From Aquificota bacterium (lineage in GTDB: Bacteria; Aquificota; Aquificia; Aquificales; Aquificaceae): a stretch of 7,754 nt of DNA. The notes beneath the pieces are model-generated. The model worked only from the letters and a program-made list of their open reading frames with translations, was not told where the DNA came from and did no database searches. The stretch is taken from the NCBI GenBank assembly GCA_013153455.1, contig JAADEK010000048.1:1-7754 (forward strand), given 5' to 3'. Below, piece after piece: positions 1 through 5,733 of the stretch (its first letter is position 1; each line of letters starts with the position of its first letter). The translations under genes and the position numbers were made by a program.

Positions 1-516
1 GTTCTTCGGGAAATCAACGCGCCCGTCCTTTATTATCTCGTAATCGTTCCTGATTACGTCAACCGCCCAGTCCTTGCGGAATGTAAGCTCCCTGTCTTCC
101 TCCCTTATGGTAAGGGAAGCCTTTCCCTCAAGCCAGTGTTTTAACCTCTCTTTACCGAAGGTCTGTATCATGAGCGTGAGCGTGTTGTAAGACGGGGCGA
201 GAAGAACCAATCTCTTTAGGTTGTAAAGGGGTTTTCTCTTTACGTAGTTGAGGGCGACGTAAGCGCCGTGAGAGCTCGCCCCTATCGTTACGCTCTCGTG
301 CTTCCTTGAGAGTCCCGCTAAGAGGACCTCAAGGAGGTCAAGCGTCAGGCTCGTGGTGTGCTTCTCATACTCCATATCCATCCCGAAAAAGGAGTAAGGA
401 ACGCTTTTCTTGAAGAATTCCCTGAGGAACTCTACCTTTCTGCCTTGAACGTCCGTCCCGAGACCGTGCAGGTGGAGCCAAACGCGTGAGGGCTCGTTCC
501 TGTCGTATATATACAC
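1..516 (-). CDS. Alpha/beta hydrolase, YqiA/esterase-like (C-terminus beyond window)
   Basis: This is the first 172 codons of an alpha/beta-hydrolase-fold protein; the 3' end lies beyond the left edge. It begins with a strand and an H17-G18-L19-G20 oxyanion-hole turn, as in small serine hydrolases of the YqiA/UPF0227 type. A nucleophile elbow follows, A80-S81-S82-H83-G84, with S82 as the likely catalytic serine, followed by a helix and a strand (RLVLLAPS) typical of the fold. The catalytic Asp and His would lie downstream and are not visible. The GTG start at 514-516 was chosen because an in-frame stop lies at 538-540 with no other usual start codon between, a later ATG would remove the HGLG motif, and a GAGGT ribosome binding site sits 7 bases upstream (524-528). 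It follows the 79-aa gene after 5 bases, so the two are probably co-transcribed. Fold is seen; an esterase or thioesterase activity is inferred and the substrate is unknown. Confidence 0.78.
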   Translation of the reverse strand, partial: MYIYDRNEPSRVWLHLHGLGTDVQGRKVEFLREFFKKSVPYSFFGMDMEYEKHTTSLTLDLLEVLLAGLSRKHESVTIGASSHGAYVALNYVKRKPLYNLKRLVLLAPSYNTLTLMIQTFGKERLKHWLEGKASLTIREEDRELTFRKDWAVDVIRNDYEIIKDGRVDFPKN

Positions 517-521
517 CTCAC

Positions 522-761
522 CTACCTCAGGTAGTTTTTAAACCTTTGGTGATTTACGAGCTTCTCGTAAAGCTCGTCCCTGCGCTTCTCAACCTCCGAT
601 ATGAGGAAATCTATGAGCCTTAGGGCTTCTCGGGCTTCCTCTTCGCTCAGACCTTTCGGGGAAAGCTCGGAGAGCCTCCTTATACCCTCAAGCGCCCTCT
701 CGTAGTCCCCAGCGCTCAGGTATCTTTGGCACTCAAGGAGAACCTTCTTAAACTCGTTCAT
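522..761 (-). CDS. Small helical protein of unknown function (79 aa)
   Basis: I do not recognise this family. The protein is rich in Glu, Leu, Arg and Lys and should be almost entirely helical: a first helix around residues 1-17, a second around 19-34, a Ser-Pro-Lys-Gly turn near 34-37, then a long amphipathic helix from about 40 to 70 and a basic tail. The helix-turn-helix spacing with AGDYERAL near residue 17 recalls a single TPR-like hairpin, and a small helical-bundle adaptor or chaperone is also possible; neither is demonstrated. It is the first gene of a minus-strand pair with the hydrolase, 5 bases apart. It starts head to head with the 73-aa gene at 778, only 16 bases away. No Shine-Dalgarno sequence precedes the ATG, but a TACAAT box ends 8 bases before it. 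Coding status is supported by codon use and tight operon spacing. Confidence 0.7.
   Translation of the reverse strand: MNEFKKVLLECQRYLSAGDYERALEGIRRLSELSPKGLSEEEAREALRLIDFLISEVEKRRDELYEKLVNHQRFKNYLR
726..754 (+). promoter_or_regulatory. Candidate promoter for the 73-aa basic protein
   Basis: TTGGCA (726-731) and TAAACT (749-754) are separated by 17 bp and match the bacterial -35 and -10 consensus at 5/6 and 4/6 positions. The predicted transcription start near 761 would give a 16-17 base leader before the ATG at 778, without a Shine-Dalgarno sequence. The elements lie inside the opposing 79-aa gene because only 16 bases separate the two start codons. A second -10-like box, TATCAT (766-771), sits 6 bases before the ATG and would give a nearly leaderless mRNA. 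Confidence 0.3.
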
Positions 762-769
762 TTCTTATC

Positions 770-775
770 ATTGTA
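770..775 (-). promoter_or_regulatory. Candidate -10 box for the 79-aa gene / hydrolase pair
   Basis: On the minus strand TACAAT lies 8 bases before the ATG at 761. A TTGATT hexamer lies at 795-800 with a 19-bp spacer, which is longer than ideal. Initiation 7 bases past the box would fall almost on the start codon, so the transcript could be leaderless. No Shine-Dalgarno sequence is present. This is inferred from pattern only. Confidence 0.35.
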
Positions 776-777
776 AT

Positions 778-999
778 ATGAGGGAAACGAGGATAATCAA
801 ATACATAAAGAGCATCATAAGGAATCACAAGTATATGACCACGGAGGACATAATGCTCCTTTTGGAGCGCTACTACAACCTCCCCATAAACGTCCCCTCG
901 GTTTACTACAAGTATAAGAAGATAATCAGGGAGTGCAGGAAGGAGGTATACAAGGAAAGGAGGAGGGCTAAGTATAAAAGAGGTGAAGGTGGAGGTTAA
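778..999 (+). CDS. Small, strongly basic protein of unknown function (73 aa)
   Basis: I do not recognise this family. It has about 20 Lys/Arg against about 8 acidic residues, including a C-terminal run (KERRRAKYKR) that ends in a Gly-rich tail. The first two thirds predict as helices: RIIKYIKSIIRNH, then TTEDIMLLLERYYN, then a Pro-containing turn and PSVYYKYKKIIREC. This spacing resembles a small helix-turn-helix or winged-helix module, so nucleic-acid binding is a reasonable guess but only that. The ATG lacks a Shine-Dalgarno sequence and is 16 bases from the opposing start of the 79-aa gene. Its last 32 bases overlap the end of the convergent 133-aa gene, and its stop codon sits in the loop of a small inverted repeat (990-1008). 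Codon use (ATA, AGG, CTC) matches the neighbourhood, which supports coding. Confidence 0.65.
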   Translation: MRETRIIKYIKSIIRNHKYMTTEDIMLLLERYYNLPINVPSVYYKYKKIIRECRKEVYKERRRAKYKRGEGGG

Positions 1000-1369
1000 A
1001 CTCCTCCAAGAGAGCCTTCCTCACACCGAGCATAAAGTCCACCGCGTCCTTCTTGTTTTCAAAAAACCCGAGACCGAAACCCTCAAGCGTTATATCACCG
1101 AAAAAACGTCCCCTGCCCGTCTCGTATACGTCCGCAAAGAGGTTAAGGGGACTGATAAAGACAGCGTAGGGACCCGCGTTTACCTCACCGGTTGCGCTCC
1201 TGCGAAGGAACTCAACGAGCTTAGCGTCTTCATCCGGTAGCTCGCGCGAGCAAACCTCCGAAAGCGAAACACCGACGGGCTTGTCATCAGCGCGGAATAC
1301 GAAAAGCTCCCTCTTTTCCTCGTTCGCCCGCTTACAAAGGGCGCTCAGAACCTTCTTCCATACGTTCAT
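968..1369 (-). CDS. Conserved-looking protein of unknown function (133 aa)
   Basis: I do not recognise this family. The sequence looks like a compact soluble alpha/beta protein: an N-terminal helix (MNVWKKVLSALCKRA), a strand (LFVFRA), an acidic middle helix (DEDAKLVEFLRR), strands near YAVFISPL and LFADVYE, a Gly/Phe-rich stretch (EGFGLGFF) and a C-terminal helix (KKDAVDFMLGVRKALLEEF). There is no signal peptide or membrane segment and no obvious catalytic motif. The ATG at 1369 has no Shine-Dalgarno sequence, but a perfect TATAAT ends 7 bases before it. It is preferred over the antisense plus-strand reading at 983-1240 because its codon use fits the neighbours and it has this promoter. Its 3' end overlaps the 73-aa gene by 32 bases. 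It starts head to head with tsaE, 19 bases away, which is weak context for function. Confidence 0.7.
   Translation of the reverse strand: MNVWKKVLSALCKRANEEKRELFVFRADDKPVGVSLSEVCSRELPDEDAKLVEFLRRSATGEVNAGPYAVFISPLNLFADVYETGRGRFFGDITLEGFGLGFFENKKDAVDFMLGVRKALLEEFNLHLHLFYT
990..1008. repeat. Short inverted repeat at a convergent gene overlap
   Basis: TGGAGG (990-995) and CCTCCA (1003-1008) form a perfect 6-bp stem around a 7-base loop that contains the TAA stop (997-999) of the 73-aa gene. On the opposite strand it falls in the last codons of the 133-aa gene. No T-tract follows on either strand, so it is not a standard intrinsic terminator; it may be chance. Confidence 0.3.
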
Positions 1370-1376
1370 GAATAAG

Positions 1377-1382
1377 ATTATA
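1377..1382 (-). promoter_or_regulatory. Consensus -10 box (TATAAT) for the 133-aa gene
   Basis: The minus strand reads TATAAT, then 7 bases (CTTATTC), then the ATG at 1369. Initiation at the usual distance would place the first base of the mRNA at or next to the start codon, and no Shine-Dalgarno sequence is possible, so a leaderless transcript is inferred. No good -35 is visible at 16-18 bp; TTTCAC at 1398-1403, 15 bp away, is the best. Confidence 0.5.
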
Positions 1383-1388
1383 AGAGAA

Positions 1389-1790
1389 ATGAAACTCGTG
1401 AAAGAGGTGCTAATCAGAAGCGAGAAGGAGATGATGGAACTCGCGGGTGAGCTCGCTCCTCTCCTAAAAAGGGGTGAGGTTTTGTGCTTGAGGGGTGAGC
1501 TCGGCGCGGGAAAGACGACGTTCGTAAAGGGTCTCGCGAAAGCCCTCGGTATACTTGAGGGCTACGCTGTGAGGAGTCCGACGTTTGTCCTCGTGAACGA
1601 ATACCCGACGAGGAAGGGAAAGCTCATACACGTTGACCTCTACAGGGTCAAGGACTTTGATTACACGGAGTTGATACCCGAGGGTATACTCGCGGTTGAG
1701 TGGGAGGAGAGAAACGACAGGTGCGACTGGGTTCTTGAGATAGAAGTTCTATCACCCTCCGAAAGGAGGGTCAAAGTATACAAAAGGTGA
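1389..1790 (+). CDS. tsaE: tRNA threonylcarbamoyladenosine biosynthesis ATPase TsaE
   Basis: TsaE is the P-loop ATPase that works with TsaB and TsaD in the cytoplasm to complete t6A at position 37 of ANN-decoding tRNAs. The 133-aa product has the family's order of motifs: Walker A G36-E-L-G-A-G-K42-T43-T44, the switch-like SPTF at 63-66, HVDLYR at 81-86, and the conserved acidic-tryptophan motif V103-E-W-E106. The length is in the normal range for the family. I chose the ATG at 1389, preceded by an AAGAGA purine run, because it puts Walker A at the usual position; an in-frame ATG at 1368 would add seven residues. Farther upstream the frame stays open but runs through the opposing 133-aa gene. 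The stop (1788-1790) directly abuts the spoT stop on the other strand. tsaB and tsaD are not in the window. Confidence 0.93.
   Translation: MKLVKEVLIRSEKEMMELAGELAPLLKRGEVLCLRGELGAGKTTFVKGLAKALGILEGYAVRSPTFVLVNEYPTRKGKLIHVDLYRVKDFDYTELIPEGILAVEWEERNDRCDWVLEIEVLSPSERRVKVYKR
1739..1771. repeat. Two abutting perfect inverted repeats at the tsaE/spoT junction
   Basis: The first repeat, 1739-1753, is GATAGAA-G-TTCTATC, with 7-bp arms; as RNA it would fold to a 5-bp stem with a 5-base loop. The second, 1754-1771, is ACCCTCC-GAAA-GGAGGGT, a perfect 7-bp stem closed by a GNRA-type GAAA loop on the plus strand. They touch with no spacer and lie 17 bases before the tsaE stop codon, just beyond the end of spoT. 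No T-tract follows on either strand. They could be an RNA 3'-end stabilising or Rho-pausing structure serving both convergent mRNAs; the role is inferred. Confidence 0.5.
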
Positions 1791-3881
1791 TTACCTGTAG
1801 AGCCTCCTGCAGGTTTCAACACCTTGGACCCTCTTAATCCTTTCGCAAACCTCAAGGAGGTGCTTTTTGTCCCTCACCTCCACGGTAAAGTCAAGCAGGG
1901 CGGTGCTCTCGTTTGTCTTCGTGTTTGAGGAGCGTATGTTTGCTCCCGCTTGGGATATCGCGTTCGCTATATCCGAGAGTAAGCCTATCCTGTCCTTTGC
2001 TGTTATGCGTATATCGGTCGGGAACCTACCGCTACCTTCCCACAGAACCTTTTTAACCCTCGCCGGGTTTACCCGAAGGACGTTCTTTAGGTTCGGACAC
2101 CCCGCCTCGTGAAGAACCAAGCCCTTGCTCCTCGTAATCACACCGAAAACATCATCCCCCGGAACCGGCTTACAGCACTCCGCGACGGTGTGCTGAAGGC
2201 GCTCAAGCCCGTCAAGCTTTATAACCGCTTGTGTCTTTTTCTCTTGTTGGGTCTTTTGCTTCTCCTTCGGGAGTAGGAGCTTAAGGAGGTTTGCGGGGGA
2301 TATCTTCCTCTTTCCGAGGGCGAGAAGTAGCTCCTCCTCCTTCCCGAACCTTATCCTCTGGCGTATGCGGTTCATAAGCTCCTCTTCCGATAGCCCGAGC
2401 TTTTGCCTTATCTTCTCAAGAATCCTCCTTCCCTCGTTCAGGTATATCTCCTTTTCCTTTTGCTTTAAGAACTGCTTTATCTTGTTGCGTGCCCTCGTCG
2501 TCTTTACGAAACCCAGCCACTCGTATGAGGGTGTCTTTGAGGGATTCGTTATTATCTCAACGACGTCCCCGCTCCTCAGCTCGTAGTTGAGCGGAACCTG
2601 CCTCCCGTTTACGCGCGCCCCCGCGCAGTGGTTCCCTATATCGGTGTGTATCTTGTAGGCGAAATCAACGGGGGTTGAGCCCTTGGGCAGGACGATGAGG
2701 TCACCTTTCGGTGTAAATACGAAGACCTCCTCTGAAAAGAGGTTGTTCTTTAGGTTCTCAAGGAGCTCACCCGGGTTCACGCTTCCCTGTATGCTCTCAA
2801 CGAGCTCCCTGAGCCAAGCGTATACGTGCGTGTCTTTGGGTGTATCCCCTTGTTTGTATGCCCAGTGGGACGCGATACCCTTTTCCGCCCTCTCGTGCAT
2901 CTCCCACGTCCTTATCTGAAACTCCACCTGTCTTCCCTTGTCCGCTATCACCGTTGTGTGGAGCGACTGGTAAAGGTTCGGCTTCGGTAGGGATATGTAA
3001 TCCTTGAACCTGCCCGGTATGGGCTTAAAGAGGGTGTGAACGATTCCGAGGGCTGTGTAGCATTCGGGAACCGTGTTCACGATTATCCTTACCCCGAGTA
3101 TGTCGTGAACGTCTTCAAGCCTTATACCCTTCCTCTTGGTCTTTTCCCATATACTGTAGAGGTGCTTTGAACGGTATTGAATCTCCGCGTTTATATTGTA
3201 AGCCCGAAGGGCTTCCTTTACCTTAGGAACTACGTATTTCTTTAGATAACTCTCAAGCTCTTTCCCGAACTTTTGGACGAAACTCTTTACCTTTTCGTAT
3301 TCCTCGGGGTAGAGGTATCTAAACGAGAGGTCTTCAAGCTCGTTCTTCAGCTTCCAGATTCCGAGTCTGTGGGCGAGGGGCGCGAATATCTCAAGCGTTT
3401 CTCTCGCTATCCTCTTTCTCTTTTCCTCACGAAAGACCCAAAGGGTCTTTAGGTTATCAAGTCTGTCCGCGAGTTTGAGGATGATAACGCGGGGGTCTTT
3501 TGCGGTCGCGAGTATAAGCTTCCTGTAGTTCTCCGCCTGCTCGGACTTATACTTTATCTTCCCAATCTTCGTAACACCCTCAACCAAGAGCGCTACGTTC
3601 TCCCCGAAGAGCTCCTTTAGCTCCTCGCGCGTCGTCCGTGTGTCCTCAAGTGTGTCGTGCAAAAGACCCGCTATCACCGTCTCTGTGTCCATACCGAGGC
3701 GTGCGAGTATCAGGGCGACGTTAAGGGGGTGGACGATGTAAGGCTCACCCGTTTTCCTCTTTTGCTCACCGTGGCGCTCCTTTGCAAACTCGTAAGCCTT
3801 TATTATCCTCTCCTCGTCCTCCTTCTTGAGGGACAAAAGCTCGGAGAGGCTATCTTGGAGGGCTTCCTCGGTCTTTGTCAT
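1791..3881 (-). CDS. spoT: Bifunctional (p)ppGpp synthetase/hydrolase, Rel/SpoT family
   Basis: This full-length 696-aa enzyme makes and degrades the alarmone (p)ppGpp in the cytoplasm, probably bound to ribosomes. Domains in order: HD hydrolase (about 25-200) with H51, the intact H75-D-x-x-E79-D80 motif and D139/N143, so hydrolase activity is expected; synthetase (about 230-345) with the RSKHLYSI loop, D260, E320 in VEFQIRT, and R291-F-K-D294, the RxKD form typical of bifunctional Rel/SpoT rather than the ExDD of RelA; TGS (about 384-446); helical linker; conserved-cysteine domain with C569, C570, H591 and C595; and a C-terminal ACT domain (about 620-696). The synthetase has NLYQSLHT where many members have NGYQSLHT, a tolerated change. 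The ATG at 3881 has no Shine-Dalgarno sequence; a TATATT box lies 8 bases upstream. It is divergent from mreB and convergent with tsaE. 'rel' would be an equally good symbol. Confidence 0.97.
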   Translation of the reverse strand: MTKTEEALQDSLSELLSLKKEDEERIIKAYEFAKERHGEQKRKTGEPYIVHPLNVALILARLGMDTETVIAGLLHDTLEDTRTTREELKELFGENVALLVEGVTKIGKIKYKSEQAENYRKLILATAKDPRVIILKLADRLDNLKTLWVFREEKRKRIARETLEIFAPLAHRLGIWKLKNELEDLSFRYLYPEEYEKVKSFVQKFGKELESYLKKYVVPKVKEALRAYNINAEIQYRSKHLYSIWEKTKRKGIRLEDVHDILGVRIIVNTVPECYTALGIVHTLFKPIPGRFKDYISLPKPNLYQSLHTTVIADKGRQVEFQIRTWEMHERAEKGIASHWAYKQGDTPKDTHVYAWLRELVESIQGSVNPGELLENLKNNLFSEEVFVFTPKGDLIVLPKGSTPVDFAYKIHTDIGNHCAGARVNGRQVPLNYELRSGDVVEIITNPSKTPSYEWLGFVKTTRARNKIKQFLKQKEKEIYLNEGRRILEKIRQKLGLSEEELMNRIRQRIRFGKEEELLLALGKRKISPANLLKLLLPKEKQKTQQEKKTQAVIKLDGLERLQHTVAECCKPVPGDDVFGVITRSKGLVLHEAGCPNLKNVLRVNPARVKKVLWEGSGRFPTDIRITAKDRIGLLSDIANAISQAGANIRSSNTKTNESTALLDFTVEVRDKKHLLEVCERIKRVQGVETCRRLYR

Positions 3882-3889
3882 TAGGTTTT

Positions 3890-3895
3890 AATATA
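3890..3895 (-). promoter_or_regulatory. Candidate -10 box for spoT
   Basis: On the minus strand TATATT is followed by 8 bases and then the spoT ATG (3881). A weak TCTTCA lies 16 bp upstream (3912-3917), inside the first bases of mreB. No Shine-Dalgarno sequence is present, so the mRNA may be leaderless. The box overlaps the best -10 candidate for mreB on the other strand. Confidence 0.4.
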
Positions 3896-3909
3896 GTTTC
3901 TTAAAGGAG
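3892..3909 (+). promoter_or_regulatory. Candidate -10 box and ribosome binding site of mreB
   Basis: TATAGT (3892-3897, 5/6 match to the -10 consensus) is followed by AAAGGAG (3903-3909), 7 bases before the ATG at 3917. No good -35 lies at the right distance. The Shine-Dalgarno position decides the start: a TTG at 3911 in the same frame is only a base or so from the GGAG and too close to be used. Initiation near 3904 would give a leader of about 13 bases. Confidence 0.5.
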
Positions 3910-3916
3910 ATTGAAG

Positions 3917-4942
3917 ATGATACTGGGAAGATTCCTAAGACCGTTTTCCAGCAACATAGGTATAGACCTCGGAACCGCGAACACCGCGGTATTCCTTGAG
4001 GGAAAGGGGATAGTCCTTTATGAGCCCTCAATCGTAGCCATAGACGTAAAGACGAACAAGATACTCGCGGTAGGGAAGGAAGCAAAGGAGATGGTAGGAA
4101 AGACGCCCGAAAACATACAAGCCATAAGACCCCTAAGGGACGGCGTGATAACCGACTTTGAGGTTACCCAAGCGATGCTCACATACTTCATAAAGAAGGT
4201 TCTCGGGAGGGCGCTCTTCAGACCAAAACCCATAACAGTCATAGGCGTCCCTACAGGCATAACACCCGTTGAAAAGAGGGCGGTCGTTGACGCGGCAAAG
4301 AGCGCGGGAGCGCGGGAGGTATACCTCATCGCGGAGCCTATGGCTGCAGCCATAGGCGCGGGACTCCCCATAGAGGAACCCATAGGGAACATGATAGTTG
4401 ACATAGGCGGGGGAACGACGGACATAGCGGTTATATCCTTGGCTGGAATCGTCGTCTCAAACTCCCTCAGGATTGCGGGAGACGAGATGAACGAGGCGAT
4501 AATGCAGTATATAAAGAGGAAACTTCACCTCCTTATAGGCGAGCAAACCGCGGAGAGGATAAAGATAGAGCTCGGGAGCGCCCTCCTTGAGGACGAAGAG
4601 CAGGAGATGGAGATAAGGGGAAGGGACATGACGGGACTTCCCAGAACCGCGGTTATAACGAGCTCAATGATAGCGGAAGCCCTTGAGGATACCGTGAACT
4701 CAATCGTAAACGCGGTGAGGACAACCCTTGAGAGAACACCCCCCGAACTCGCTTCGGACATAGCCCAAAGGGGTATAGTCCTCGCGGGAGGAGGCTCACT
4801 CCTTAAAAACCTTGACAAGAAGATAGAGCAAGAAACGGGTATAAGGTGCGTATACGCGGACGAACCCCTTACCGCGGTAGCAAAAGGACTCGGAAAAGTC
4901 CTTGAGAACATAGACCTTATCCGGAGAATATCCATGGAATGA
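3917..4942 (+). CDS. mreB: Rod-shape actin homologue MreB
   Basis: MreB polymerises on the inner face of the cytoplasmic membrane and guides lateral cell-wall synthesis. The 341-aa product is full length and contains every actin-fold signature: phosphate-1 IDLGTANT (16-23), the region around AIRPLRDGVITD (69-80), connect-1 EVYLIAEPMAAAIGAG (134-149), phosphate-2 VDIGGGTTD (161-169), and the adenosine motif VLAGGGSLL (288-296). The N-terminal MILGRFLRPF alternates bulky hydrophobic and basic residues, consistent with the membrane-binding amphipathic helix seen in Gram-negative MreB. The start is fixed by AAAGGAG 7 bases upstream. Its TGA overlaps the mreC ATG (ATGA, 4939-4942), implying translational coupling. 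It reads away from spoT, 35 bases from that start codon. Confidence 0.98.
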   Translation: MILGRFLRPFSSNIGIDLGTANTAVFLEGKGIVLYEPSIVAIDVKTNKILAVGKEAKEMVGKTPENIQAIRPLRDGVITDFEVTQAMLTYFIKKVLGRALFRPKPITVIGVPTGITPVEKRAVVDAAKSAGAREVYLIAEPMAAAIGAGLPIEEPIGNMIVDIGGGTTDIAVISLAGIVVSNSLRIAGDEMNEAIMQYIKRKLHLLIGEQTAERIKIELGSALLEDEEQEMEIRGRDMTGLPRTAVITSSMIAEALEDTVNSIVNAVRTTLERTPPELASDIAQRGIVLAGGGSLLKNLDKKIEQETGIRCVYADEPLTAVAKGLGKVLENIDLIRRISME

Positions 4943-5733
4943 GCCTAAGGAGCCTGAACGCGTATTTCTTCCTCTTTCTCACCCTCGGCGTTCTGATATT
5001 CTTCTTTGAGATTACCTCAACACCCTTGAGGTCTTACATAAGGCAAGGGGTTTACCTCGTGTTTTCGCCCCTCCTCAAGACAGAGCGCGAAATCAGGGAA
5101 GAGATAGAGAAGGTCATACTCCTCGTAAGGGAGATAAAGTCCGGAACGAAACTCGTTTCCCGCTACGAAAAGAGCCTACAAGAACTTGAGGTATACAAGA
5201 GGAAGGTTGAGCACTACGAGGATATCCTTTCACGCCTTGAGAGGGACCTGAACTTCTCGTTTCCCTCGGGAGCTCCTTTCGTCCTTTCAAAGATAATCTT
5301 TTACGACCCTTCGGGTGAGGATAGATTCTTCATCATAAGGGACGGAAAGAACAAAGGCATAAAGAAGGGGGACATAGTCGTGGCGAGGGGGTATATACTG
5401 GGTGTCGTTGACGAGGTATACCTCTCAACGAGCAAGGTGATAACACTCTTTAACGATAACTGCTCGCTTCTTGCTTGGACTCAAAGGAACGACAAAGCCT
5501 ACGTATATCAGGGAGGGTATCCCTTGGGTAAGCTCCTTTACGTTGACCTTGAGGACGACGTGAGGGAAGGGGACGAGGTTCTATACAGGGACCTCACGAT
5601 GAGGATACCGCCGTTCGGTATAGGGAAGGTCGTTTACGTGGGCTTCAGTCAGAACCCGTTTTTCAAGCTCGTTCGCGTAAAGCCCTTCATAACCCCGAGG
5701 GAGACGGAATTTGTCGTAGTCTTTAAAGAATGA
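4939..5733 (+). CDS. mreC: Rod-shape-determining protein MreC
   Basis: MreC is a bitopic membrane protein of the elongasome, with a large outer domain linking MreB to wall-synthesis enzymes. The 264-aa product shows a short cytoplasmic N-terminus, one membrane helix (about 8-24: AYFFLFLTLGVLIFFF), a charged coiled coil (about 46-104), and a beta-rich outer domain with the family pattern: FIIRDGKNKGIKKGDIVVARGYILGVVDEV (131-160, cited as its two halves, a G-xx-KG-I-xx-G turn followed by a glycine-valine barrel strand), a second barrel around 185-205 and GDEV/PFGIGKV near 211-231. Length is near the lower end of the family range. It starts in an ATGA overlap with mreB; a GGAG at 4923-4926 is rather distant. 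Its own stop overlaps the next ATG in the same manner. mreD, which usually follows, is absent here. Confidence 0.95.
   Translation: MSLRSLNAYFFLFLTLGVLIFFFEITSTPLRSYIRQGVYLVFSPLLKTEREIREEIEKVILLVREIKSGTKLVSRYEKSLQELEVYKRKVEHYEDILSRLERDLNFSFPSGAPFVLSKIIFYDPSGEDRFFIIRDGKNKGIKKGDIVVARGYILGVVDEVYLSTSKVITLFNDNCSLLAWTQRNDKAYVYQGGYPLGKLLYVDLEDDVREGDEVLYRDLTMRIPPFGIGKVVYVGFSQNPFFKLVRVKPFITPRETEFVVVFKE

Noticed and set aside
983..1240. An 85-codon open frame on the plus strand, opposite the 133-aa gene.
   Set aside because: It is antisense to a frame with better codon use and a consensus -10 box. It also overlaps the end of the 73-aa gene and has no promoter of its own that I can see.
1281..1388. An upstream extension of tsaE (ATGs at 1281 and 1368).
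   Set aside because: The extension would run through the opposing 133-aa gene, adds sequence absent from TsaE proteins, and lacks a ribosome binding site. The ATG at 1389 gives the normal family length.
3432..3450. Perfect 8-bp inverted repeat AAAGACCC-AAA-GGGTCTTT inside spoT.
   Set aside because: It encodes the conserved LKTL region of the hydrolase domain plus W-V-F, is far from gene ends and has no T-tract; most likely a by-product of coding.
3911..3916. TTG start for mreB two codons upstream.
   Set aside because: The GGAG would almost touch this TTG, while it is spaced 7 bases from the ATG at 3917.
4300..4318. Tandem GAGCGCGG repeat in mreB.
   Set aside because: Two short copies that encode the ordinary MreB sequence KSAGAREV; no sign of expansion or a separate element.
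4018..4935. Two long minus-strand open frames opposite mreB.
   Set aside because: MreB is certain here, and the antisense frames are explained by its GC-biased codon positions.
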